Assembly: GCA_947623455.1 (NCBI GenBank)
Contig: OX392543.1
Span: 14,072,757-14,136,756, forward strand
DNA: 64,000 nt
Direction of reading: 5' to 3'
From: Mimachlamys varia
Taxonomy: Eukaryota; Mollusca; Bivalvia; Pectinida; Pectinidae
The notes beneath the pieces were generated by a model. That model made no database searches and was not told the origin of the DNA. It saw nothing but the letters and a program-made list of their open reading frames with translations. Shown one piece after another: positions 21,770 through 33,549 of this stretch; position 1 is the first letter of the stretch; each line of letters opens with the position of its first letter. The translations under genes were made by a program, and so were the position numbers.

Positions 21770-23960
21770 GACAAACCCTGGTTTAATGACCGTGTTAAAG
21801 TTTTGCGTAGCACTATTTAGATGCACTGAAAAGTGTTAATAGTAACAAATGTAATGATGCCAATGTTGTTCTTATTAGTAGGAAGAAGGAATATGAAAAT
21901 CACGAAGCTAAGTGTAAGAGGCAATTTTTAAGTACTAAAGGTGACATACTGGAACATATGAGAAAACACAACCCGAAATATTTGCTAAGAAAAAGGTAAG
22001 TCACCATTATTGAAAGGCAATCAATTTATATGAGCTTTTAAAAACTTGTCAAATATACAAAAGGATGATGTCTCAATCCAACAGGAATCTGCGGGTTTTG
22101 ATATAGATGCATGAAGAGCTAGTTGCACCAATTCCTTTTCATGAAGTAAAATCTGCTAATACAAATTTGAAAAGTGGAAAGCGCATGAAATTGATGGCCC
22201 GTTAAATGGATGCTTTATAAATAGGTGAAGAAATTATCCTTCCTCATCTGTGTATATTATTTTACAATATTTTAGCATCTGGGTGTTTTCCTGTTAAATG
22301 GTAATCTGCTATTTTTATTCCAGTGCTTAAAAAAGGTTCACGTGGTGGTCCAAATAACTTCCGAGGAATCAGTTTCTTAGTTTCTTAGATGTTTGTACAA
22401 AACATGATATTTTAACAGATACTCAATTTAGATTCCATCTGGAAATGCGTACTATAAATGCTATATTTACATTACATTCTATTATAACAAACACTTTGTC
22501 ATCTAAAAAACGATTGTATTGCTGTTTTGTTGATTTCGCAAAGCGTTTGATTTTGTCGACAGATTAAGCTTATGGCGCAAGTTGACTAGGCTTGGATTCG
22601 AAGGAAAATGCCATGTTATGTTATTAAGTCGCTGTATACATCAGTCAAATCCTGTGTTTCAATTAATGGAATATGCTCTAACCTTTTTTGATAACAACGT
22701 CGGTTTATTACAAGGGGAACTTTGTCACCATTAATGTTTCTATATTTGTTAGTGATTTTGAAATTTTGAAAACGGTGCGATAGGTTATGACTTGGTGAAT
22801 TAAGTTTGTTTCTGTTAATATACGCAGACGCTTTTCTCTGAATCTATTCAGGGCCTGCATACTCCACTTAATAGCCTTTTTTATTACTCTCCAAACAGGC
22901 ATTTAGCAATAAACTTTGGAAAAAAAGATAGTTGTTTTCGGAAACGGAGGTCATATACGGGAGAGTGAAACATGGACATAGTGATAATAATAAAATTGAA
23001 GTAGTCGATACATTCAGCTATTTAGGTGTGAAACTCAAGATTCAATAATTAATGTATACAAATGCAGCTCGCTGACCAAGGTCGCAAGGCTATGCTCGCT
23101 TTTTTCTCAAAATATTTTAACTTAAGCTTGAATTATAAAACTTTGTTACATCTTTTTCACACTTATGTATGTAGTATATTGAATTATGGTTGTGAAGTTT
23201 GGGGCTCTACCATTTTGTAAAAGTATTCTTAAAGCTACGAAATCTACATGTAACGCAATGGTATATTTTTAATTAGGACGGTACCCTTTAGAATATATCT
23301 GGAAGTACAGAATTATCAAATACTGGTTAAAATTAATAGAAACGAAAAACTGTATTATGGGCACCTCTTATTCGTTTTTAAGAAATAGTAAAACTGGCAG
23401 TTGTTACAACTGGTTAAATCATGTGAAATACTTTTTAGCATTTTCTCTTGGCTTTGGAGATGTATGGACAAGTTATTACAAATATAACCATACACGTATT
23501 TTGTGTCTAATAAAGCAAATAATCTTTGATCAAAGTCACTAATATTTAACTAGTGTACTAGAGTCAATGAAATGTATCCTATATAGCATTTGGCAAATCG
23601 CCTTTCATTGAAATACTATTTGACTCAATTTATGCCTAATACATATCGAATCGGTTTATCTAAATTACCCTTGTCCGCACATAACCTAGCTATTTTGACG
23701 GGGCGATATGATAATACAGCGAGGGAGAAAATAATCTATACTAGTAGTTATTCAGGCATAGAAGATGAGTACCATTTTATTATAATATGTAATAGGTATT
23801 ATGGCCTACGATTGAAATATATCAAACGTTATTTTTTGGCTTAGACCATATATGGATTCAACTCTTATGTGTAGACAACATAAATATAATTAGTGAGTTA
23901 TGTAGGTATATTTTTGAAGCAAATAAAAGAAGAATTATTCAATAAATATTTATGATTGAC
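21770..23960 (+). mobile_element. Decayed LINE (non-LTR retrotransposon) ORF2
   Basis: Pieces in three frames follow the order of a LINE ORF2 product: a PWFND segment near 21775; HMRKHNPKYLLRK near 21960; SGKAHEIDGPLNG near 22175; IPVLKKGSRGGPNNFRGIS near 22318; a DTQFRF...INAIFTLHS segment near 22420; CCFVDFAKRL near 22520; LIYADAFL near 22817 where the catalytic YADD is damaged (YADA); KIVVFRNGG near 22928; VVDTFSYLGV near 23000; ILNYGCEVWG near 23180; and the C-terminal LAILTGRYDN and EDEYHF pieces at 23680-23790. Many stops and frameshifts. It lies upstream of locus E and has probably displaced that unit's normal flank. Confidence 0.85.
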
Positions 23961-24600
23961 GAACCACTAGTAGGTACGATCATGTATTAGTATGTACAAG
24001 CCGTTGCTGTGCCTGAAAATTGTATTATTATTTTCAAACATTATTTTAAATGACATTGATTTATAATTAAAACATTGCTCTTATGTTGATGATGTCAAAT
24101 AGTCGGGCATCACTATTATTTCACTAGTATATGCATTTGAGGGTATGTTTATATTTATTATGCCATACGTGTTATTGTTGAATTTAACCAATAAGCTGGA
24201 AAGCTTAAGGAATGAAATAAGACTTGAAACTTGAAAACAATCATACATAAATATTACAGCAGAACATGATTGCGTCGACATATTTCATTTGTATATCAAA
24301 TCTGACCATGGTCGGCAAAATAACATCCATTCATCGGTATATGCTTACACTGTTATTATTATCACAAAACAAATGAAACAAGTAGAGATTTATTGATGTC
24401 ACAAAATAAGAACAGAAATTAAAATAGCCTAACTACATTGTATATCTCTGAGAATACAGTCCACAGTGTTGGTCTGTTTGGAAAACTTGATATCGAATAT
24501 CATTCGTGCCTACTCAGTTGTGTTTTTGTATAAGTAGACTATGTTTTACCACATTCACCTGAAATCAACACCGTTGGTAAAGTTTAACGGAAATATACGT

Positions 24601-24672
24601 ACTTGAACCCAGGTTGTAAATCGTGCAGAGATTAGAAATCATGCCGTAGCACTAGCTCACTCCTCAGGCGTC
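24601..24672 (-). other. tRNA-like sequence, probable SINE head or tRNA pseudogene
   Basis: On the minus strand: an A-box-like gtgagctagtgct, an anticodon-arm-like gatttctaatc (loop tttctaa, nominal anticodon TCT) and a B-box-like gggttcaag occur in order and with about tRNA spacing. The acceptor stem does not pair convincingly, so it is not a functional tRNA gene. Confidence 0.4.
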
Positions 24673-26685
24673 AAACTCAAGATATACGACACAAAATTGA
24701 CTACTCTAGAAATATCTGAGAGTTTGCTATGCTAGCTAACATTATTTTATTATTTTACTGTCGCAGTGATCAGCAGCCATTTACCAATCATTTATTGATG
24801 ATAAGGGTACCTGCATGGCTATATATTTTTTTTCTCATTCCTACAAACACTAATACACATACATAACTTTAAATATTTGCAATTATCAATCTCCAGTAAA
24901 GTAGTTGGTTTTATATTTTGTAACAGCTAAACTATAATACAGTCAGCTGGGTTCAAAAACTCTTTCGTGTCCGGTATATATGAAGAATGCATTCAGAGAA
25001 ATATATAAAACATAAAATCAAAGCAAATGAGTAGATCTACTTACATGATTGTAGTTATGTCTACCTCTGCAAAGTTCGAGGATGTGTGGAACCTCTTACG
25101 GTATAGTCAGTTATCAACTAGCGCGGGACAGGGTGAAATATTAATTAAATGATAAACACCGGGAGGTTGCACGGGAACACGATATACTTATGCACACGAC
25201 ACTGTTTTGTACACGTAGGGTTTATACCTATAGGCCTGGTAGTACACTAGTCAGAAGGTCAAGAGGAGGCCACGAGATGGCCACAGACCGGAACCGGATT
25301 TGCCAAAGCGTAACGGAGGAGTGTTATATTATTTATGATCTACAGTAAAACCCCACTTATTCGAACTCGGTTTACTCGTATAACACTAATTCGTCGAACA
25401 GGTGGTTTGGTCCTGGCCCAGTTCATACTGATTATATGTAAAATTACTCTTTTAGCCTGATATATTGTTATACATGTGTTTCACACCGACACTACAAAAA
25501 TGTCTCGGGCTAAGACTGCTGTCTACCGGTACCAGTTACACTACACAGATGGCTGATCAGAACGTCAGGTAATTACATGATGAACTGTAGTTGTGTTACA
25601 TATCTGTTGCAATATCATAAATGTTATACATACACATGTCCATTATTTTAAGCGAAAACATTTTACACAAACACAATATAACCCTGTGGGGTCGGTAAGT
25701 TGTCAAATGTATATTATAATATTCTTGAAGTGGTGATTATTGTTGTTATTCTATTTTGGAGTTAGTTAATGGATGTTTTTGGTAATTTCCTAAAGTATCT
25801 GATATCAAAATAGACCAGTTAGACAGTATGTGACCTTGAGGGTACTTTTTGAAGATCATTAGAATTATTTGAAATCCAAGTGTACACCGGGAACAGCTGT
25901 ACACTTAAAATTAATTATGCTTTAAAATTGCAAATACAATTTGTAACTTCATAACTTGGTTCAAATTAAACTGTTCATTGAATGACAACTGGTCAATATG
26001 GTGAAAAGTTGCAACTGGTGTACTGGTGTTGCCTCAAAAGACCGCCAACCTCAGCAGGAAAATACTGAAGACCGTGACGAAGCATCCATCTTACCCAAAC
26101 ACTGCATACAATATAGGACTTCACACACATAGGAGTTCGTCCCAGTAAAACCACAATCAGTCCTTACAGTCAATGTTGAAAAACTGAAATTATACAATAA
26201 ATTGACATCAGCAACAAGTTGTAAACATATTAGCATTGATAAGGAGTGGGTGGGTGGGTGGGTAGATAGCAACAATTTACATACAAAAACTCAAATCTAA
26301 ATGCGATTGAATTGAGTTACCATTAATACTGATATTGAAAGTGAGAGATATAAGGGAGACAACTCTAACGATCATATCCTCAGCTATTAAAGCTAAGATA
26401 CCACTCCACAAATAATTATAACACGACTTTTTGCTTCGAAAAATCAATTTAATTTTTAGCATTAAATTTTAACATGTTTGACAAACAAAAGTTGTATGAC
26501 CGTCTTATTTGATGTTTTACTCGATATAAACACTGGTGTTATCATTTTTTTCTACAAATGAATACGACAAAATGGCTGGTCTCGGGGTCAAATACATACC
26601 ATTGATGTATGCATGTGTTGGCATTAGTGTTAACTATTAATTTCATTGTATCTAAATGATAGCTTACATAGGAATGAAAAAAAGA
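24673..26685. other. Non-coding stretch
   Basis: No gene seen. Items present: a transposon-end-like sequence at 25342-25420 and a short tggg microsatellite at about 26238-26263. The ORFs here have no recognisable motif. Confidence 0.4.
25342..25420 (+). mobile_element. Possible pogo/Tigger-type transposon end
   Basis: The sequence acagtaaaaccccacttatt followed by cgaactcggtttactcg resembles terminal repeats of pogo/Tigger-like elements (cagt-aaaccccg-ttattcgaactcgg type). I could not find the opposite end nearby, so this may be a solitary remnant. Confidence 0.35.
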
Positions 26686-26689
26686 TAAA

Positions 26690-27060
26690 ACTGAACAAAC
26701 AAAGTTCAAAAAACACATTTTTTATTAACTACAAAAATGTGTATACGCTATCCAGACATAAACCTCCGCTATGTACATTATACCAATATAATTATCGTCG
26801 TCTCGTTTCCACTTCTTAGCTAAAACAAATTCAATCGTGTAATTGAACTTAACCCTTGACAATCATTTCCTTTTATCTTATTGCTTTTAGAACTGGAATT
26901 CTAGAGTATGATATACTGTTACGTGATAACTTTTAAATTAAGTCACATTTTTGAAACATACACATTTTTACAATGTTGGATTTTTTATCCATTATATATC
27001 GGATTTCATGGCAAATGAAGGGATACTGCTCAATCGAGAAATAGTATCGCAAAGGTAGAA
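26690..27060 (-). terminator. Candidate 3' end block of locus F, minus-strand AATAAA
   Basis: It contains ttttttattaactacaaaaatg (AATAAA on the minus strand), 'ttatcttattgcttttagaact' and 'atggcaaatgaaggga', shared with 34880-35290, 43370-43620, 9656-10060 and 62985-63400. It lies about 1.9 kb downstream of the stop codon at 28683; whether transcripts reach it is unknown. It marks the left edge of the first of three tandem units. Confidence 0.45.
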
Positions 27061-27318
27061 GTAATACAAATGCTAATGGTTATCAAGTAATGATTTATGC
27101 TAGATATTCTAATAATATATCATTCATCCTTATGCTATGCCGCTATGCTATGACTATAGATGCCACAAACTAATATTACAAAATATGTATTCCATATCAT
27201 GACAAAAACAAGCCCTAAAAAGTTATAATCAACGCATTAATGAGCGTACTACCGCATGTAAGTTCCTTTGTAGTCGAATCAAGATGTATCAATTAGATAC
27301 AAAGACACCAGACTGTCT

Positions 27319-27411
27319 AGTTTCATAAACTTCGCAAGCCAAGAATGTACAGAACGCTACTCCCAGTAGCGTATTGTACTACCTTTGGTTGCGAAGTTGA
27401 GGTTCATGAAG
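27319..27411. repeat. Imperfect foldback
   Basis: Left arm 'agtttcataaacttcgcaa' with 'gaacgctactcc' and right arm 'cagtagcg' with 'ttgcgaagttgaggttcatgaa' pair with about 80 percent identity by eye. Confidence 0.6.
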
Positions 27412-28011
27412 TTGCATTTTTAAAATTATTATGTAAATGTGGCTATGATTAAATTATTGTAAAATATAGAATTCAAGCAATAAACTGTACATGAAATGAT
27501 CGATTTACGAAAGGTTATTTGTAATTTACAAAGGATGTTTTTGATTACATATCTGCGTCAACTTACATTTACAAATTGATAGCACATAAAGACATATGCA
27601 CCAAAATGTCAAAAAAGAGACCATGCAATACCACGGCATCAGCTTAAGACGCAAATTAATCGATTTAGGTATGTAAAAAAATCAAACAATTCAAGGACGG
27701 AGCTTAAACTGATGCAGTAACACACATATTTAAAATACGAAAACTGTTTAGAAATTGGTCAACCCAGTCAATGTTCTACATTCAGAAGATAAATAAAAAT
27801 CACTTCTAATAAGAGAGACTGATAGCCTGTAAGTAACAACTTCAATCTTGTTAAGATAAACAATACGCAACGAGACCCATTTTGAGAAATCCATTATTCG
27901 AGGAAGAAATATGCATCGTATGCCTATGCCATTCGTTTGAGAGCAATATTATCTACAAAAAATGGACAGAAGTGAATGGAGTGTACTGAAATGTTCTAAC
28001 TGGCGCCTAAT
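27412..28011. other. 3' flank of locus F
   Basis: No gene. Parts (near 27490 'catgaaatgatcg' and near 27890 'gagaaatccattattcgagg') align with the 3' flanks of the loci at 36039 and 45742. Confidence 0.5.
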
Positions 28012-28353
28012 AAAGGAGGGGTGCCAATTTGGGCTTTCTGCGGCCTATCATTGATCAGGCTAATATTTTGCAGGAAGATACTTTGAGGTCAACTGTATAT
28101 TGTATTTAGTTCAAAACATCTGATTTTGCGTGGAAATTTGGGGGTCAAAGTGGGGGAGGTATAACATGAAAAGTTTGTTGTTGAAGTTCTCACGCAGTGA
28201 AAAATGTAGCAAAACTTCTAGTTTTTGTAGTTAGTGTTAAATAAGTAGTAGACCTGAAGATTTAAGCTGAACAAAAATAAGTAAAAAAACTCATAAAATA
28301 GGTAAGGTCACATAATTGCTGCAGAAAGTCCCAAATTGGCAACCCCACCTTTT
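28012..28353 (+). mobile_element. Full-length MITE-like element with terminal inverted repeats
   Basis: The left end aaaggaggggtgccaatttg (continuing ggctttctgcggc) and the right end gctgcagaaagtcccaaatt (continuing ggcaaccccaccttt) are inverted repeats of about 35 bp. The interior of about 270 bp has no ORF. Relatives: 16540-16805 and 47763-48040. Candidate target duplication ccta on both sides is weak. Confidence 0.75.
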
Positions 28354-28680
28354 GTCCTATAGTTTTTTATATTTTAGATTGTTTTGACTGTAATATAACA
28401 CTATTTCAAAAGTAAAAATTGGATTTTAAGACGACATGTGGGTCGTGAATATTTGTCTTAACAAAAGTTTTCTGAGTGATCAGGTCAGTAACGTACAAAT
28501 ATCTAACTTGGGAAGTGGCTGTATTGATATCGAATAACACTGAATATTCACAGAAACAAATTGGTAACTTAAAATTGCAAATGTAGGTCCCCATACAAGA
28601 ACCCAATATATAAACACACGTTAATAATCAAATGTGTGAGTAAATCTGAAAAGATCCGGTACTAGCAAATCAAACGAATT
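28354..28680. other. Non-coding stretch next to locus F stop
   Basis: Nothing recognisable; it separates the MITE from the gene's 3' end. Confidence 0.4.
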
Positions 28681-28682
28681 AA

Positions 28683-30336
28683 TTACGATAAATTGCTATT
28701 ACGTCCAAGTCTTCTGATGCCCTGTCTTTTTACACAGTTTTTGTCCGTCTTACCGTTACTCAGTTTCGGAAATTCATCAAACCTGAGAAAGTAGGAAGGT
28801 GTACTGCCTAATACATTATCCCCGAGTACAGCTCGACATTTCTTATCGATCGCATCTTCTGATGTATTCATATCATCCTTCAGTATGTAACATGCGCACA
28901 CTTCCTCAAAGAGCCGGATGTCCGGAACCGGGATCACCACCACCTCCCTTACATCTGTGAACTTGGACATCGCTGCCTCAACTTCGCTTGTCAAAACCTT
29001 CAATCCTCCACGCTTTATAACTTCGTTTGATTTTCCTTTTACAAACAGCTTACCGTCGGTGGTGATATACCCGATATCTCCCATTCGAAACCAGCCCCTA
29101 TCAGCAAATGAGGATTTGTTCAGTCTAGGAGCGTTCCGGTAGGACTTCAACATCCAACGAGATTTCACTAGGATTTCCCCCCAATTTTTCCCGTTTTAGT
29201 GTTTCACCATCGTCTCCAACAATTTTAACTTCATATCCTGGAAACAATGAGCCCGCATGTCCCTCCTCCATTTCCCTGGTCAGTGCATTAGAACTAATTA
29301 CTCCGACCTCAGTGCTTCCGTAACCCAAGAAGAGCTTCTCTGTACATTTACCACATACTTTAGTGAGGTGACTGCCGATATGTTGACCACCTGTAGCGAT
29401 AGCATAGAGAATATGGCCGTTTTCTAAGACGGCATCAAGATTTGCAATGATATCGAGTAATGCATAAGGAAGCAGATAGGCGTTTGTGCATTTCTCGGCC
29501 ATGATGATATCCCATATACGCTGTATGTTGTTTTTTTCCATGCCTATAGCGGTATCAACAAACACGCGTTTGTTTCCATTAAGGATGCTGAATATTGGAC
29601 AGCCTCCTAACCAGCAAAACGGTCGGTCATTGTAGCAGGTAACATATGGCCTATCTCCTCTTGTTCCAATATAAGCAGCATATGTAGAATTCACTGTCGC
29701 CAAATGAGTCATCTCGACCAACTTTGGAAATCCAGTGGAACCAGAAGTAGTAAAAATGAAGGCGGTATTCCCTGGTTGCATTCGTGGTAATGGAACCGCC
29801 TCCTCCTCGCCTGTCAGTATTATGCTATTGATGGAAGGGTCAGAGGTCAGAGCTGAATTCTGCATCAATAAAACTAGTGGTTTACCTTGTAACGATTCTT
29901 CACTGTTGAAGAACTTTTCCATATCTGATATGTACTGTTCGTCCGATCCAGGATCCAGCATTACAGCCTTGCTTTGTGTGGATGTCAGTAACTTCGTTGT
30001 CTCGGCGAACGATTCTGATGTCTTGTAGACCATGAGTGCAATTGCACCTGTTAGTAAGATAGCGAACTCCCCTACTATCCACTCGATAGAGTTGGGACCA
30101 ACGATAGCCACACAGTCCCCTGGTACTATACCTCTGGCGGTAAGATATTTCGCGATGTACGTGGCCTTGTGCAGCAGTTCAGCATACGTCAGTGACCTCT
30201 TACCGCCGCCCTTAAATCTCTGAACGAATATTTCCCTTTCTGGGTCCTCCTTCGTCCTTTCTAGCAACACGTCTGGTATTGACATGTACCGGATTTTGGC
30301 AGTCTTTGGACATGAAATGTAGCTCAGGTCCGCCAT
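28683..30336 (-). pseudogene. Acyl-CoA synthetase-like gene with a single-base frameshift (locus F)
   Basis: Minus-strand gene starting MADLSYISCPKTAKIRYMSI (ATG at 30334-30336; an upstream in-frame ATG at 30384 exists, but the shared acceptor and family alignment favour the inner one). Landmarks: A3 TTSGSTGFPKLVEMTH, A5 YGSTEVG, A7 GWFRMGD, hinge/A8 GKSNEVIKRGGLKVLTSE, catalytic-lysine end GNGKTDKNCVK-like. The only lesion is a sixth C in the run 29177-29182, where the relatives have five or a different sequence; it shifts the frame between LKREKLG and the SRWMLKSYRN segment. Without it the product would be about 550 aa. It would be a cytosolic adenylate-forming enzyme making acyl-AMP, then probably acyl-CoA; substrate unknown, no signal peptide or PTS1 end. 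Could be a sequencing error, an allele or a very recent pseudogene. Confidence 0.9.
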
Positions 30337-30364
30337 TACAGAGCGGCGGCTTTTTTCGTTACTG

Positions 30365-30385
30365 ACTTGAGTTGAAATATCCAAT
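30365..30385 (-). other. Candidate 3' splice site before locus F start
   Basis: On the minus strand tttcaactcaag/tcagtaacg; the exon part corresponds to tcagcaacg and tgagtaacg in front of the loci at 36039 and 19842. The AG is preceded by A, so it is weaker than at the others. Confidence 0.45.
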
Positions 30386-30429
30386 GATAGAGATCTGAAA
30401 ATCTCTCAAGCATATGATATCAGGAAATC

Positions 30430-30500
30430 GATATGTGGACTAAGAGCAATATCCATATATTCATATAAAGATGAGAGCTGATACCAGATTAAATTCATGT
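30430..30500 (-). other. Conserved 5' flank of synthetase unit
   Basis: The sequence 'aaatcgatatgtggactaag' with 'gataccagattaaattcatg' parallels 37795-37875, 61838-61925 and 8541-8640. Likely within the first intron or promoter; no clear TATA box is identified. Confidence 0.55.
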
Positions 30501-30784
30501 GCAAATGATAATGAAAACATTTTATTGCCAACCCGGCAAATTCAGGCTATAACATTTTTATCGTCTTTGCAAATAATGAATAAAATGTTGCGGCACGTTT
30601 ACTTTCATCGATAGGTCACCATTTATGAAGCCAGCTTATGTTTTAATTAATATTTTATCTAATATGTATATATCCTTGCCTTAGGTGATCGATATATTTG
30701 TTCGTTTTCTAACGAATATCTTGAAAATATGTACAAAAGAAAAAGTCTGTGTTAAGTAGATGAAAATATAAACAGTTGAATACC

Positions 30785-30995
30785 TAAGCGTCAACAGAAC
30801 CACAATAAGAACTAATCATCGATATGAACCAAGTAGATTTACACAGACCATTGAGAGAAAAAGAGATAATAAAACCAGGTGTTTTGGAAAAGTAAGCATA
30901 TTCTGCTTTAGAGGAGACAACCCAATCGACCAAAATGTTGTTCGAAAAACGAAATTTACAATTCACCCAATAGTTTCTTCCGCCCGTCTGAAATC
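30785..30995 (-). mobile_element. LINE-tail fragment, 0.45 kb upstream of locus F start
   Basis: In reverse complement it shares 'acacctggttttattatctc' type and 'ttgtggttctgttgacgctt' type sequence with the other tails. Only the non-coding tail is kept, not the RT part. Confidence 0.65.
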
Positions 30996-30999
30996 AATA

Positions 31000-31440
31000 A
31001 AAGCATCCTTCATTTTCTTAAGGCACGTTCGTCGGCTCTGCATCTGTCAGGATTGACATTTTTTTACAGGAATTGTGGTTCAGGCCTGCTACTAACGTGA
31101 AAATTCTCAATCGGATACACCCATATTTATGTAAACTCGAGGCTCACTATAAGGATATCAATAATTGCTATTTTGAGTTATATCAACACCTTTCGAGGTA
31201 ATTCTAAAAAAAGTAGTTCTAACATTAAAGCCATTTTAAATTCAAACAGCGTAGACATTATATTCTGTATGAATCAATAATTTAATTGTTGTATTGATTA
31301 TAACGTAACACGGAATAGTTTCTACATATTTGGTCCCTCTCTTGATAGTGTTGCTATGACTTATGTAGCTGATGTTTTAGCAACATGTTACATGTTTTCC
31401 GTCTAAAAAATTATATTTAAACTATATTTCTTTAAAATAT
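31000..31440. other. Non-coding spacer
   Basis: No gene; parts resemble the spacer at 9061-9655 (for example 'cctgctactaacgtgaaaattctcaatcgga'). Confidence 0.45.
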
Positions 31441-31740
31441 TTAACTGTTTTGGTATGCTATTAGCTCATTATGATTTCCTTAAACATTGAGCGGTTTCTT
31501 TTGCGCATTTTGATATGCATAAGAATTAAACTGATGTGGTATGCTTTAAGCGCATTATGGTTTGCTTAAGAATCAAACTGATGTGGTATGCTATAGGCGC
31601 ATTATAATTTGTTTAAGAATCAAACTAATGTGGTATGCTATAAGCGCATTATGATTTGTTTAATAATTAAACTGATGTGGTATGCTATAAGTGCATTATG
31701 ATTTAGTTGCTTGCTGAGGCTCTATCATCCTCATGCATCA
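31440..31740. repeat. 47-bp satellite, about six units
   Basis: Units such as aaactgatgtggtatgctat + aagcgcattatgatttgttt repeat every 47 bp; the central units are nearly identical and the first ones diverged. Ends in gcttgctgaggct, as does the related array at 40486-40620. Confidence 0.9.
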
Positions 31741-33545
31741 TAAATAAAATATAGAATTGTTCAATATATTTACGTTTTTCTTACTTTTATATTCTTTTTA
31801 AAGTTATATTCTTTTATTTTTAAAATGTCAAGTTATATCAATATTTTAAATCAAATCCTTAACGACAATCCAGTTTGTAAAAAAGTTAGAATATCATCTT
31901 GTTGCATGCACATTAGAAATCACACAATCACGGAAATGTAGCCAACACTTCAATTTCCTTCCGCAATTTAGTGAAAATTGCATATAATGGGTATATATTT
32001 CGATTAACATATGCCTTCCCTTGTGTATTGTTTTGGTGTTCTTCATGAAAGGACAAGGCTCGAACGTTTGAGCAATAACTGTTCGTTTCATTGGTTGGTT
32101 AAAATAGTTGATTACAATAGTGTAAATCTGCTGTTGCAAATGTGAGAATTTTCTAGATTTGTTTTAACATCTGCAACTACATACATTTATAAAGTTTATA
32201 CATTCATCGACGGCACCATATGTAAATATATGTGACATTCAAGTAAATGTCACGTCCTCAAATTGATAACTGATGCATCATTCTCAACCACATGTAGGAA
32301 TATTATAATATTCTATAGTAAAAAGCATATTCAAAAATACCCTTCTTCATACCATGCAACGATAAAAAGTAATTCTCACTCAATAAGATAGCAACCATAA
32401 AACTTTCCGCAACGTTTTATCGCTGGCTGTGCTAATTGCTCGACAAAGCCTATATCAAGTGAAGTGTCATTATATGATCTTTACCGTCGATTGAAATGAC
32501 AGAACTTTGCAGGCAAATTTCATCTTGCGCGCTAGCGAAATTCTGTCATGTAGACCATATCAAGACATTTCACGTCGTATATTTACATTTCCTATCCATG
32601 TTTGTGACTTATACTGATTTTATTTCGTTTGAAACTAAGATTAATGCTTCATTATTGACATCTAAATTCGTTAAATTGAACAGCCATTTTTTTCAGCGAA
32701 CTAACGCCGTTTCGATGACGAAGCCATGACGTCAAAATTGTCGCGTGTTAGATGTTGTTTACTATTTCTTAAATCGCACATCTTCCTGGTTAGTTTATAT
32801 ACTGACTTTGCCATGCGATTGTAAATAATAGCGCGGTTCATTTTATATTCCTGTAATGCAGTGGGCGTTCATATCGCCTATAACTCGAAACAGAATGCAG
32901 TTTAATGCTTATATTTACATTTACACTTTTCACCATACCCGAAAAAAGTAATTTCGACCATAAAATAAAACGGTAGCTCCAAGAAACACTGGTACGGCGA
33001 CACGGAAATGTAGTCCGTGTAAAACAGCAACGGATTTAATAATGAAAATGTTGAAACTTTTTTTTTCTTTTGCATTGTTTCTGTTGAAGGGTGCTTTAAA
33101 ATAACACTTGAAATAATTGTCATCGTTATGAATGACAACGAGTATGTATGACGTCATATTTCGGAGGCATGTCCACTGAATTTGAAAAATGAGTAAGGTG
33201 GTCCGCCATGAAAGAAAGTTGTCGCGTCGTTTTGTTTGTTACTGCGTTGCATAAGAACCCTAATGCATGTATGCTATATTTTGGTCGACTTCACTGCTGA
33301 TTGAGAATACGAATCGTCTTTCTGCATAACATGTATGTACGAGTTGTCGACTTGTTTACAATCTCACATTCATACTCGTTTCGGGTTATAGTCCTTTGAA
33401 CCGAAACGGAACTTACTTAGTTTATATAGTGACACTGCAGCGCAAATAAAAATATTTGTTCATAAACAACAAGAAATTTGCTGAACACGTCGATCGCATA
33501 TACCCTTCTGAACTTGAAATACAGGATACAACAGACTCTTTTGCA
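31741..33545. other. Non-coding part of tandem unit F
   Basis: About 31890-32160 matches 40770-40990 (shared 'gtattggtgttcttcatgaa'-type and 'ttgagcaataactgt'-type pieces). The remainder (32200-33545) has no counterpart that I can see and no gene that I can support; a gacgtca palindrome-like site occurs near 32727. Confidence 0.5.
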
Positions 33546-33549
33546 TCTA

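Noticed and set aside
28683..28700. Peroxisomal targeting signal at the end of synthetase copies
   Set aside because: The C-termini (NLS, FKK, SFT, RVG) do not fit the SKL-type consensus.
30337..30384. Upstream in-frame ATG of locus F as the true start
   Set aside because: The extra 16 codons span the shared splice acceptor region and are not open in the sister genes; the MADLSY start is common to all.
31440..31740. CRISPR-like array
   Set aside because: Contiguous 47-bp units without unique spacers in a eukaryotic context; a satellite.
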